Assembly (NCBI RefSeq): GCF_014252055.1
Contig: NZ_CP059208.1
Span: forward strand, 1 to 64,000
Source of the DNA: Blattabacterium cuenoti
GTDB lineage: Bacteria; Bacteroidota; Bacteroidia; Flavobacteriales; Blattabacteriaceae
Reading direction: 5' to 3'
Length of the DNA stretch: 64,000 bases
The position numbers and the translations under genes are program-made. Positions 44,664 through 53,525 of this stretch are shown here, in pieces. Within the stretch, counting starts at the first letter, position 1; the number at the start of each line of letters is the position of its first letter. The notes under the pieces were generated by a model, which was given only the letters and a program-made list of their open reading frames with translations, was not told the origin of the DNA and searched no databases.

Positions 44664-47366
44664 ATGAAATATAAATCTGTGAAAGATACTTTTTTAAAAT
44701 TCTTTCAGAAAAAAGATCATAAAGTTTTTTCTTCCTTTCCTCTTTATTTAAAGAATGATCCATCTCTTTTTTTTATCAATGCAGGAATGAATCCTTTTAA
44801 AGATTATTTTTTAGGACATAAAAATCCATTGCATACAAGAATAACAAACGCACAAAAATGTCTTAGAATTACTGGGAAACATGATGATTTGGAAAATGTT
44901 GGATATGATAATTATCATCATACTATGTTTGAAATGTTAGGAAATTGGTCTTTTGGAGATTATTCTAGAAGGGAAGCAATAGAATGGGCTTGGGAACTGT
45001 TAACAAAAATATATAATATTCCAAAAGATAATATATATGTATCTGTATTCATTGGAGATAAAAAAGATGAACTATTAATGGACAATGAAACTTTTATTTT
45101 TTGGAAAAATCTGATAAACAAAGATAATATTCTTTTTTTTGGAAAAAAAGAAAATTTTTGGGAAATGGGAGATATTGGTCCATGTGGTCCATGTTCTGAA
45201 ATTCATATAGATCTACGAAATAGAAAAGAAAAAGAAATATTATCTGGAAAATATCTTATTAATAAAAATCATCCAAAAGTAATAGAAATCTGGAATCTTG
45301 TTTTTATAGAATTTTTGAGAAAATCTAATGGAAAATTAGAAAAGTTATCTAAAAATCATATAGATACAGGAATGGGAGTAGAAAGATTATGTATGATTCT
45401 TCAAGAAAAATTTTCTACTTATGAAACCGATATATTTTATCCTATAATTAAGGATATAAAAGAGTCTCTAGGAAAAATTTATAAAAATGAATTTTATCAA
45501 AATGTATCTATACGTATAGTAGCAGATCATTTAAGAGCTATCGCATTCTCTATATGTGATGGAAAAATTCCATCAAATAATGGAGCAGGTTATGTTATAA
45601 GAAAAATTTTAAGGAGAGCTATTTTTCATGTAAATCTATTTTTATTAAAAAAAGAACCATTTATTTTCCAATTTGTCTCTTCTCTAGTAAGAGAAATGAA
45701 AAATTATTTTCCAGAATTAAAACATAACAATGAATATATACAACACGTAATAAAAGAGGAAGAATTGTCTTTTCTAAAAGTATTAAATGATGGAAATAAA
45801 AAAATACAACACATAATTAACGAAACTAAAGAAAAGAATCAACGTATTATTAGTGGAGAAGTTATTTTTAAATTATATGATACTTATGGATTCCCCATGA
45901 ATTTATCTAAAATAATTACAGAAAAACATCAGTTAAAAATTGATGAAAAATCATTTCAAAAAAAGTTATTGGAACAAAAAAAAAGGTCTAAAGAAAAAAG
46001 TAATACAATCATTAAGGAAGATTGGATAGATTTAACAAAAAAATATACAGATCCATTAGTTGACCAATTAGATCATGGTTTTGTAGGATATATTTATACA
46101 GAATTTGATAATACTATTATTACAAAATATAGAAAAGTAAAAAACACATTTACTAAAAATCATTATTATGAATTAGTTTTTTCTAAAACTCCTTTTTACC
46201 CTGAAGGTGGTGGACAAATAGGAGATACTGGTTATATAATAAATGTAAATGAGAAAGTAAATATTTTTAATACTAAGAAAGAAAATAATACTATAATACA
46301 TTATAGTAATAAATTACCTTTAAATATTACTTTTACATTTAAAGCAGTAGTAGATAAAGATAGAAGAAAAAGTATTGAGAAAAATCATACTTCTACTCAT
46401 TTATTACATTTTGCTTTAAAAAAAATCTTAGGAAATCATATTCAACAAAAAGGATCTTATATAGGAAATGATTATCTCCGTTTTGATTTTTCACATTACA
46501 AAAAAATAACTTCTGAAGAATTATTAAAAATAGATCAATTAGTTCAAGAATTAATTTTTTCTGATTTTTCTTTAGAAGAAAAAAAATTTTCCTCTTTTCA
46601 AGAAGCAATAAAAGTAGCTTCTTATAATGAAGCATTTGATTATCAAAATAAAGAAGAAATACGTGTAATTACTTTTAAAAATTCTTCGGAATTATGTGTT
46701 GGAACACATGTGAAAAATACTCGTTCCATTGAAGTTTTTCAAATAGTATCAGAATCTTCTATATCACATGGAATACGAAGAATTAAGGCTATAACTTCAA
46801 AAAAAGCTATAGAATATTTAAAAAATATTCAAAATAAATGTGAATCATTAAAAATTATTATAAAATACCCTAATTCTATTACTGATAGTTATAATTATAT
46901 ATTAGATATTAATAAAAAACTAAAAAAAGAAAAATTAAAAATAGAACATCAACAAATAGAACTTCTTAAAAAAATTTATTTATCAAATAGTATTCAATTA
47001 TCATTTCCATTTACTAATATAAAACATGTATGTGATATAAACACATTAGGAAAAGAAATATTAGATATAAATATTATAAAAAAAACTCTTTTAAATATAA
47101 GAATTGAAATTAAAAATATCTTTTTTATTATAGGATTTATTAAAGATGAAAAACCTATTATATTTATATCTATTTCAAATGATGTTGTAAAAAACAATCA
47201 TGTCCACGCTGATAAAATTATATATGAAGTATCAAAAAATATGAGTGGTAAGCATTGGGGAACTCATTTTTTTTCTACATTCATAGGAACGAAAAAAGAT
47301 GAATTAATATTAATTAAAAAAAATATAGAAAAATACATCAAAAAATTATTAATAAATAATCAATAA
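44664..47366 (+). CDS. alaS: Alanyl-tRNA synthetase
   Basis: AlaS charges tRNA-Ala, and also tmRNA. The class II catalytic domain (1-about 250) has FINAGMNPFKDYFLG, HHTMFEMLGNWSFGDY and HIDTGMGVERL. The editing domain has the zinc-binding HTSTHLLHFALK and CVGTHVKNT. The C-terminal dimerisation/C-Ala region (about 700-900) has diverged. 900 residues, ATG at 44664, 10 bases after plsC. Confidence 0.97.
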   Translation: MKYKSVKDTFLKFFQKKDHKVFSSFPLYLKNDPSLFFINAGMNPFKDYFLGHKNPLHTRITNAQKCLRITGKHDDLENVGYDNYHHTMFEMLGNWSFGDYSRREAIEWAWELLTKIYNIPKDNIYVSVFIGDKKDELLMDNETFIFWKNLINKDNILFFGKKENFWEMGDIGPCGPCSEIHIDLRNRKEKEILSGKYLINKNHPKVIEIWNLVFIEFLRKSNGKLEKLSKNHIDTGMGVERLCMILQEKFSTYETDIFYPIIKDIKESLGKIYKNEFYQNVSIRIVADHLRAIAFSICDGKIPSNNGAGYVIRKILRRAIFHVNLFLLKKEPFIFQFVSSLVREMKNYFPELKHNNEYIQHVIKEEELSFLKVLNDGNKKIQHIINETKEKNQRIISGEVIFKLYDTYGFPMNLSKIITEKHQLKIDEKSFQKKLLEQKKRSKEKSNTIIKEDWIDLTKKYTDPLVDQLDHGFVGYIYTEFDNTIITKYRKVKNTFTKNHYYELVFSKTPFYPEGGGQIGDTGYIINVNEKVNIFNTKKENNTIIHYSNKLPLNITFTFKAVVDKDRRKSIEKNHTSTHLLHFALKKILGNHIQQKGSYIGNDYLRFDFSHYKKITSEELLKIDQLVQELIFSDFSLEEKKFSSFQEAIKVASYNEAFDYQNKEEIRVITFKNSSELCVGTHVKNTRSIEVFQIVSESSISHGIRRIKAITSKKAIEYLKNIQNKCESLKIIIKYPNSITDSYNYILDINKKLKKEKLKIEHQQIELLKKIYLSNSIQLSFPFTNIKHVCDINTLGKEILDINIIKKTLLNIRIEIKNIFFIIGFIKDEKPIIFISISNDVVKNNHVHADKIIYEVSKNMSGKHWGTHFFSTFIGTKKDELILIKKNIEKYIKKLLINNQ

Positions 47367-47390
47367 TCTTCAATAGATATTTAAAATGCT

Positions 47391-47398
47391 TAAATTTG
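47391..47398 (+). promoter_or_regulatory. Candidate -7 promoter element upstream of sucA
   Basis: TAAATTTG matches TAnnTTTG and ends 16 bases before the sucA ATG, in the 48-base gap after alaS. No -33 TTG is seen at the right distance. Confidence 0.35.
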
Positions 47399-47414
47399 AA
47401 GTAAAAAACAGTCT

Positions 47415-50201
47415 ATGAATGATAGATATTCTTTTCTAAATACCATCCATTTTAAAGAAATAGAGGCTCTTTATAAAAAATATAAAGATAATCCCAATTT
47501 GTTGGAACCTAGTTGGAGTGCTTTTTTTCATGGATTTGATTTTGGGGAAGAAAATTATGAAAAAACATCAGTTAATCATAAAAATTTATGTGAAAAAAAT
47601 AATAATGATAATCATCAATCACATAAATCAATTTATAATCTTAAAAAAGAATTTTCTGTATTTAATTTAATTAATGCATACAGAAAAAAAGGTCATTATT
47701 TCGCAAATACAAATCCTTTATTCATAGAAGATAGGAATAAAAAAAAATTTATATCTTCTCTAGATTTAGAAAATTTCAATTTATCTAAAAAAGATCTCGA
47801 TACTTTATTTGAAGCTGGTAAATTTATAGGAATAGGAAAAACTTCATTAAGAAATATAATTAGTTACTTAAAGAACATTTATTGCAATTTTATAGGAATA
47901 GAATATGATTATATTACTGATTCTGAAAAAATTAAATGGATTGAAAATTGGTTTTATAAATACCCCTCAGTTTTATCATCAGTTGATAAAATATTTTTTT
48001 TAAAAAAATTAAACGAAGCTTCAGCTTTTGAAAATTTTGTTCACACAAAATTTATAGGACAAAAAAGATTTTCTATAGAAGGAAATGAATCTTTATTACT
48101 TGCTTTAGAAGAAATTGTAGAACATTCTTCTAAAAAATATCATACAGAAAACTTAATGATAGGAATGTCACATAGAGGACGTTTAAATATTCTTTCTAAT
48201 TTTTTTCAGAAAAATTATTCTCATATATTTAGTGAATTTCAAGTAAAAGAGTATAAGGATAAAAATTTTTCCGGTGATGTTAAATATCATTTAGGTTTTT
48301 ATAAAATAAAAAAAACCAGAAATGGAAAATACGTTAAAATATATTTAATCCCTAACCCTTCTCATTTAGAATCTGTAAATCCTGTTGTAGAGGGAATAAC
48401 ACGTGCTAAAATAGATTTTAATTATGAAAAAAATACTAATTCTAATAAAATTATTCCTATTCTTATTCACGGAGATGCTGCTTTATCAGGACAAGGGATA
48501 GTATATGAAGTAATACAATTGTCTAAACTAAAAGGATATAAAACAGGAGGAACAATTCATATTGTTATTAATAATCAAATAGGATTCACTACAAATTGTG
48601 AAGAAGCTCGTTCCAGTATTTATTGTACTGACATAGCAAAAATGATATTTTCTCCAGTTTTACATGTTAATTCAGATGATATAGAATCTGTAATAAAATC
48701 TATTCATTTTGCTATAGATTTTAGAATGCATTATAATAAAGATATATTTATTGATTTAATAGGATATAGAAAATATGGACATAATGAAGGAGATGAGCCT
48801 AGATTTACTCAACCTTATTTATATAATGAAATTATAAAACACTCTGAATCTTCTTATAAAAAGTATAAAAATAAACTAGAAAATGAAGGAATTGTCAATA
48901 AAAATGATATAATGAAAATTGAAAAAGAATACCAAAATATTCTTTATAACAGTTATAATAAATCAAATGATATAAAATATAACGAATTAAGTTCTTTTTT
49001 AGAAGAAGAATGGAAATATCACCCTATAGAATTTAGATATGAAGAAATTATAAAAAAAGTTAATACAAAATTTCCAATTGATAAAATCAAAGAAATATCT
49101 AAAATTATTTTTTCTTTACCTAAAGATAAAAAGTTCTTTAAGAAAATAAAATCAATTTTTAAGTATAGATTAGAAATGATTGAAAAGAATTTAGTAGACT
49201 GGAGTATGGCAGAAATATTAGCTTATGGAACATTATTATATGAAGGTGTTAATATACGTTTATCAGGAGAAGATGTAGCAAGAGGAACGTTTTCACAACG
49301 TCATGTCGTTGTCAAAACAGAAGATGAAGAGGAAATTATTCTTCTCAACCAAATTTGTGTTAATCAAGGAAAAATAGATGTGTATAATTCTCCTTTATCT
49401 GAATATGGAGTTTTAGGGTTTGATTATGGATATGCAATGTTTTCTCCTCATTATTTAACTTTGTGGGAAGCTCAATTTGGAGATTTTGGAAATGGAGCAC
49501 AAATTATAATAGATCAATATATTTCTTCTGGAGAAGATAAATGGAAAATTAGAAATGGCATCGTATTATTACTACCTCATGGCTATGAAGGACAAGGTCC
49601 AGAACATTCTTCTGCAAGAATAGAAAGATACTTACAGCTTTGTGCAAAGAATAATTTATTTGTTGTAAATTGTACAACTCCAGCAAATTTTTATCATTTA
49701 TTAAGAAGACAAATGAAGTTAAAATTTCGTAAACCTCTTATAATTTTTACCCCTAAAAGTTTACTAAGGAATACAAAATGTCTATCATCAATAGATGAAC
49801 TTTCTTACAGTTCATTTGAGGAGATATTAGATATTCCATTTTATGATAGAGATAAAATAACCAGAATAATTTTTTGTTCTGGAAAGATATATTATGATTT
49901 ACTAGATAGAAAAGAAAAAATAAAAGATGAAAAAACTGCATTAATTCGTATAGAACAAATATATCCATTGAGAACTGATAAAATTAAAAATATATTAGAA
50001 AAATATAAAAATAAGAAAGAAATTTTATGGGTTCAAGAAGAACCAGAAAATATGGGATTATGGAATTTTATCTTAAGAAAGATGAATCATATTACTCCAT
50101 TAAATTTAATTTCTCCATGTGAAAGCCCTAGTCCATCCACAGGATCTTATTCAAATTTTTTAAAAATTCAAAATGAAATACTAGAAAAATCTTTTAACTA
50201 A
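47415..50201 (+). CDS. sucA: 2-oxoglutarate dehydrogenase E1 component
   Basis: The thiamine-pyrophosphate-dependent E1 decarboxylates 2-oxoglutarate. The N-terminal segment YKDNPNLLEPSWSAFF is the E2-binding/assembly tail; MIGMSHRGRLNIL, HGDAALSGQGIVYE, INNQIGFTTN and GEDVARGTFSQRH mark the cofactor and active-site regions. 928 residues, ATG at 47415. sucB follows after 15 bases, forming a sucAB operon. TPP is supplied by ThiN, also in this window. Confidence 0.97.
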   Translation: MNDRYSFLNTIHFKEIEALYKKYKDNPNLLEPSWSAFFHGFDFGEENYEKTSVNHKNLCEKNNNDNHQSHKSIYNLKKEFSVFNLINAYRKKGHYFANTNPLFIEDRNKKKFISSLDLENFNLSKKDLDTLFEAGKFIGIGKTSLRNIISYLKNIYCNFIGIEYDYITDSEKIKWIENWFYKYPSVLSSVDKIFFLKKLNEASAFENFVHTKFIGQKRFSIEGNESLLLALEEIVEHSSKKYHTENLMIGMSHRGRLNILSNFFQKNYSHIFSEFQVKEYKDKNFSGDVKYHLGFYKIKKTRNGKYVKIYLIPNPSHLESVNPVVEGITRAKIDFNYEKNTNSNKIIPILIHGDAALSGQGIVYEVIQLSKLKGYKTGGTIHIVINNQIGFTTNCEEARSSIYCTDIAKMIFSPVLHVNSDDIESVIKSIHFAIDFRMHYNKDIFIDLIGYRKYGHNEGDEPRFTQPYLYNEIIKHSESSYKKYKNKLENEGIVNKNDIMKIEKEYQNILYNSYNKSNDIKYNELSSFLEEEWKYHPIEFRYEEIIKKVNTKFPIDKIKEISKIIFSLPKDKKFFKKIKSIFKYRLEMIEKNLVDWSMAEILAYGTLLYEGVNIRLSGEDVARGTFSQRHVVVKTEDEEEIILLNQICVNQGKIDVYNSPLSEYGVLGFDYGYAMFSPHYLTLWEAQFGDFGNGAQIIIDQYISSGEDKWKIRNGIVLLLPHGYEGQGPEHSSARIERYLQLCAKNNLFVVNCTTPANFYHLLRRQMKLKFRKPLIIFTPKSLLRNTKCLSSIDELSYSSFEEILDIPFYDRDKITRIIFCSGKIYYDLLDRKEKIKDEKTALIRIEQIYPLRTDKIKNILEKYKNKKEILWVQEEPENMGLWNFILRKMNHITPLNLISPCESPSPSTGSYSNFLKIQNEILEKSFN

Positions 50202-50216
50202 TAAATTTTATATACT

Positions 50217-51467
50217 ATGATAACAAAGGTAAAAGTCCCTTCTCCTGGAGAATCTATTACGGAAGTAGAAGTAAGTTCTTGGTTTGTTAAAAACGGAGAC
50301 TACGTCCAAAAAGGACAAATAATAGCAGAAATAGATTCAGATAAAGCTACTTTAGAAATTTCTTCGGAAGAGAATGGAGTAATAACCTTAATGGTAGAAA
50401 AAGGAGATAAAATAAAAGTAGGAGAGGTATTATGTGTAATAGATAATTCTGAAAAAAATACTCAAGAAATTAAAAAAAATAGAATAAAAAATAACTTAAA
50501 TAAAAAAGAAAAACTTAATGAACATGAAAAATATGATGAAAAAAACATATCTCCAGCTTCAAAAAAAATTGTAAAAGAAAAAAATATACCTTTAGAATCT
50601 ATTAAAGGAACTGGAAAACATGGGATGATAACAAAATCTGATTGCATTTCATATCTAAATAAAATGGAACACATTCCAAAATATTCAGAAGATTCTTATT
50701 TTATAAATAGAGATATAACTCCACCTATGTATCGGTCAAAAACAATAAAAAAATTATCCTCCCTAAGGAGAAAGATTTCGGAAAGATTAGTTATATCAAA
50801 AAATAAAACAGCTACACTTACTACATTCAATGAAGTAAATATGCAAGAAATTTTTATAATAAGAAAAAAATATAAAGATCTTTTTAAGAAAAAACATGGT
50901 GTAAATTTAGGGTTTATGTCTTTTTTCACTATTTCTTGTATTAGAGCTTTAAAATTATATCCTGATATAAATGCTATGATCAATGAAGAAGAAAAAATTA
51001 ATTTTAACTATTGTGATATTAGTATTGCTATATCCGGTCCCAAAGGATTAATGGTTCCCGTAATAAGAAATGCAGAAAATTTATCATTTAGAGGAATAGA
51101 ACAAGAAATTTCACGATTATCTTATCGTGTTCGTAATGGAACTATTTCTATAGATGAAATGACAGGAGGAACTTTTACTATTACTAATGGAGGTGTTTTT
51201 GGATCTATGCTATCTACACCAATTATAAATCCACCACAAAGTGCTATTTTAGGAATGCATAAAATAGTGAAAAGACCTATAGTAGATGATAATGACTCTA
51301 TTAAAATTCATCCTATTATGTACTTAGCTTTATCTTATGATCATAGAATAATTGATGGAAAAGAATCAGTTGGATTTTTAGTTTCAGTTAAAGAAGCTAT
51401 AGAGAATCCTATAGAATTTTTAATGAAAGGAAATGAAAATAATATACCAGATATATTAGAACTATAA
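50217..51467 (+). CDS. sucB: 2-oxoglutarate dehydrogenase E2 (dihydrolipoamide succinyltransferase)
   Basis: The core acyltransferase of the 2-oxoglutarate dehydrogenase complex. The lipoyl domain carries its Lys in EIDSDKATLEI, a peripheral subunit-binding domain follows (ISPASKKIVKEKNIPLESI), and the catalytic domain ends with the His/Asp motif SYDHRIIDG. 416 residues. Adjacent to sucA, which fixes its complex. The 3' end overlaps the convergent TPR-like gene by 6 bases. Confidence 0.96.
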   Translation: MITKVKVPSPGESITEVEVSSWFVKNGDYVQKGQIIAEIDSDKATLEISSEENGVITLMVEKGDKIKVGEVLCVIDNSEKNTQEIKKNRIKNNLNKKEKLNEHEKYDEKNISPASKKIVKEKNIPLESIKGTGKHGMITKSDCISYLNKMEHIPKYSEDSYFINRDITPPMYRSKTIKKLSSLRRKISERLVISKNKTATLTTFNEVNMQEIFIIRKKYKDLFKKKHGVNLGFMSFFTISCIRALKLYPDINAMINEEEKINFNYCDISIAISGPKGLMVPVIRNAENLSFRGIEQEISRLSYRVRNGTISIDEMTGGTFTITNGGVFGSMLSTPIINPPQSAILGMHKIVKRPIVDDNDSIKIHPIMYLALSYDHRIIDGKESVGFLVSVKEAIENPIEFLMKGNENNIPDILEL

Positions 51468-52025
51468 AAATTTATTCCTTATGTAAGGATTTTGTTTATT
51501 TCTATTTCCAATATTCATTTTTTTCATTTGTATTTTTATTATTTGAATTTGATCATGTAATAATCCAATTATATCTGTTTTTTTTGCCTCTAATAAAAAT
51601 ATTTCTGCTTTTTTTTTATCACCTCTAGACAAAGAAGCTATAGCCAAATTTAATTTGGCTATAGCTATATTTTGCTTAAATTTTAATCCATGAGCTAAAG
51701 CCTTTTTCATATAATTTTCTGATTGAAAAATATTTTCTTCTGAATATAGAATTCCGTTCAAAAAATAGAAATAAGATAGCTGATTTTTAGTTAGTTGTAG
51801 TTCTGGATTACTAATATATGATAGATATTTCTTTAATCCTTTCATATCTTTTTTTCTTATTTTAAAGAAAGCTAATAATAAAAATTCATTTCTAAAAATG
51901 AAAAATATAGGAATAAGACCTATCAAAAATATAATAGATCCAAATAAATAATTTTTTTTAATAAAAAGAAAAATAAATAATAAAAATATTGGTATAGATA
52001 AAATTAATTTTGTATTCTTTTTCAT
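51462..52025 (-). CDS. Membrane-anchored TPR-like protein of unknown function
   Basis: About 187 residues. Two adjacent hydrophobic helices (roughly 4-50) anchor the protein, followed by a helical region with two or three degenerate TPR-like repeats (SYFYFLNGILYSEENIFQ, IAIAKLNLAIASLSRGDKKKAEIFL). I do not recognise a specific family. The ATG at 52025 overlaps the esterase stop as ATGA, suggesting coupled translation; an upstream in-frame start would lie inside the esterase gene. The coding sequence contains a perfect 14-bp hairpin (51636-51666). Confidence 0.78.
   Translation of the reverse strand: MKKNTKLILSIPIFLLFIFLFIKKNYLFGSIIFLIGLIPIFFIFRNEFLLLAFFKIRKKDMKGLKKYLSYISNPELQLTKNQLSYFYFLNGILYSEENIFQSENYMKKALAHGLKFKQNIAIAKLNLAIASLSRGDKKKAEIFLLEAKKTDIIGLLHDQIQIIKIQMKKMNIGNRNKQNPYIRNKFL
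51636..51666. repeat. Perfect 14-bp inverted repeat with 3-base loop inside the TPR-like gene
   Basis: AGCTATAGCCAAAT (51636-51649) pairs exactly with 51653-51666 across loop TTA. The arm contains six GC pairs, unusual in this AT-rich DNA. It lies within the AIAKLNLAIA segment of a TPR-like repeat, which is itself symmetric in residue type. Confidence 0.88.
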
Positions 52026-52714
52026 AAAATATTTTTTTCTTTTATCCAATTAATAAGATCTTTATAATTAGAATTACATAAATAATGTCCTGAATTATAT
52101 TCTTTAAAAAAGAAAGAAAATATTCCTTTATCTTTTAGAAAATTTAAACTTTTTTTTACCCAACTTATAGGAATAATAGTATCATATATACCATGAGAAA
52201 TAAAAAAATCCAAATTTTTATTTAAAACTTTATTTTCTTTTAGAATTTTATTTTCTAAATAACCACTTAATATGATCACTTTTTTTATATTTAAATTATT
52301 TAATCCTATAGCATAACTCAATATAGAACCCTGGCTAAAACCACATAACCAAATATCATTATTATTTAATTCATATTTATTGATAACCTCACTTATAAAA
52401 AAATTTATTTTTTTAATAGTTTTTTTAGCTTGCAAAACATGAACAAATTTTTCTTCATTAGAAAAATCTATGTCGTACCAGAAGTATTTATCTTCATTAA
52501 GAATGTAGATCCCTTGTATGCTTATTACACAAAAATTTTCTGGAATATCCTTTGCTAAAGCAAATAAATCTTTTTCATTACTTCCATAACCATGGATCAT
52601 CAAAAATAGAGATCTCTTGGAGCTATTGTTATTTTCTTTTACAAGAATTTTATTGTTACTTTTTATTGGTTTTCTTATAATGTATCTAAGAGATAGTCTA
52701 TCATTTAAAAACAT
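52022..52714 (-). CDS. Alpha/beta-hydrolase esterase (phospholipase/carboxylesterase family)
   Basis: A 230-residue serine hydrolase. The oxyanion region is MIHGYGSNEKDLFALAKDI, the nucleophile Ser is in LCGFSQGSILSYAIGL, the Asp in SHGIYDTIIPISW and the His in NSGHYLCN. This resembles the acyl-protein thioesterase/YpfH-type carboxylesterases; the natural substrate is unknown. It lies downstream of lolD after 6 bases and is coupled to the TPR-like gene. Confidence 0.88.
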   Translation of the reverse strand: MFLNDRLSLRYIIRKPIKSNNKILVKENNNSSKRSLFLMIHGYGSNEKDLFALAKDIPENFCVISIQGIYILNEDKYFWYDIDFSNEEKFVHVLQAKKTIKKINFFISEVINKYELNNNDIWLCGFSQGSILSYAIGLNNLNIKKVIILSGYLENKILKENKVLNKNLDFFISHGIYDTIIPISWVKKSLNFLKDKGIFSFFFKEYNSGHYLCNSNYKDLINWIKEKNIL

Positions 52715-52720
52715 GATAAT

Positions 52721-53400
52721 TTATTTTTTTAGTATTAATCCATTTTTTATTTCCATTTTTTCATCTGCCATATTTGCTAACACAATATTGTGAGTAACAA
52801 TTAAAAAAGTTTTTTTTAATTCCTTATTAAGAAAAAAGAATAATTGATGTAAATTATCTGCATTTTTTTTATCTAAATTCCCAGAAGGTTCATCTGCAAA
52901 AATAATTTTTGGATCATTAATTAATGCCCTTGCTACAGATAATCTTTGTTTTTCTCCACCAGATAATTCATCAATTTTTGAGTCAATATGTTTTTGAATA
53001 TTTAGTTTTATTAATAAATTTTCTGCTATATTTTCTATATATGCTTTATTTTTTTTATTGTTTATCAATCCTGGTAGACTTATATTTTCCAATACGGTAA
53101 ACTCAGGTAAAAATTTCGGATCTTGAAAAATGAAACCTATCTCTTTATTTCTTACATAAGAAAGATCTTTATCAGAAATAGATAAAACTTCTTTTCCGTT
53201 TATTTTCAAGGTAGTTTCTATATTTTTTTTTTAGTAGGTTTGTCTAATGTTCCTAATATATGTAAAAGAGTACTTTTTCCAGATCCAGATTCTCCTAAAA
53301 TGCATACTATATGGCCTTTTTTTACTGAAATAGTAATCCCTTTCAATATATCTTTTTTCTCAAAAGATTTATAAATATTTTTAGCTTGAATCATTTTCAT
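52721..53400 (-). pseudogene. lolD: LolD-type lipoprotein-release ABC ATPase, frame broken at an A10 run
   Basis: LolD drives release of outer-membrane lipoproteins from the LolCE complex. The first frame (ATG 53400 to stop 53218-53220) holds the start and Walker A (GESGSGKST) and ends at GTLDKPTKKK. The second (from about 53221 to 52721) continues with LKINGKEVLSISDKDL, signature ELSGGEKQRLSVARAL, Walker B IIFADEPSGNLD and H-loop VTHN. The break is in ten A on the coding strand (53223-53232 on the plus strand). Adding one A or removing two restores one frame through TTLKINGKEV, matching flavobacterial LolD. Both halves are well conserved. It may be rescued by slippage, be a fresh pseudogene, or be a sequencing error. 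Confidence 0.88.
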
Positions 53401-53460
53401 ACAAATTTTAAAAATCTACTGATAAATAATTTATAAAAAAATTTAAAGAGAATATATAGA

Positions 53461-53523
53461 AAATTAATTTTATTTTATTTTAATTTAAATTTACTTTAAA
53501 ATAAAATAAAATAAAATTAATTT
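53461..53523. repeat. Inverted repeat in the sucC leader
   Basis: The 23 bases at 53461-53483 are the reverse complement of 53496-53523 except for one extra AAAAT unit in the right arm. The structure is built from ATTTT/AAAAT pentamers and ends 2 bases before the sucC ATG (53526). It lies in the 125-base gap between divergent lolD and sucC. Confidence 0.8.
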
Positions 53524-53525
53524 AA

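Noticed and set aside
46854-47366. Divergent C-terminal part of alaS as a separate gene or pseudogene
   Set aside because: The frame is continuous with the synthetase and the C-Ala region is always poorly conserved.
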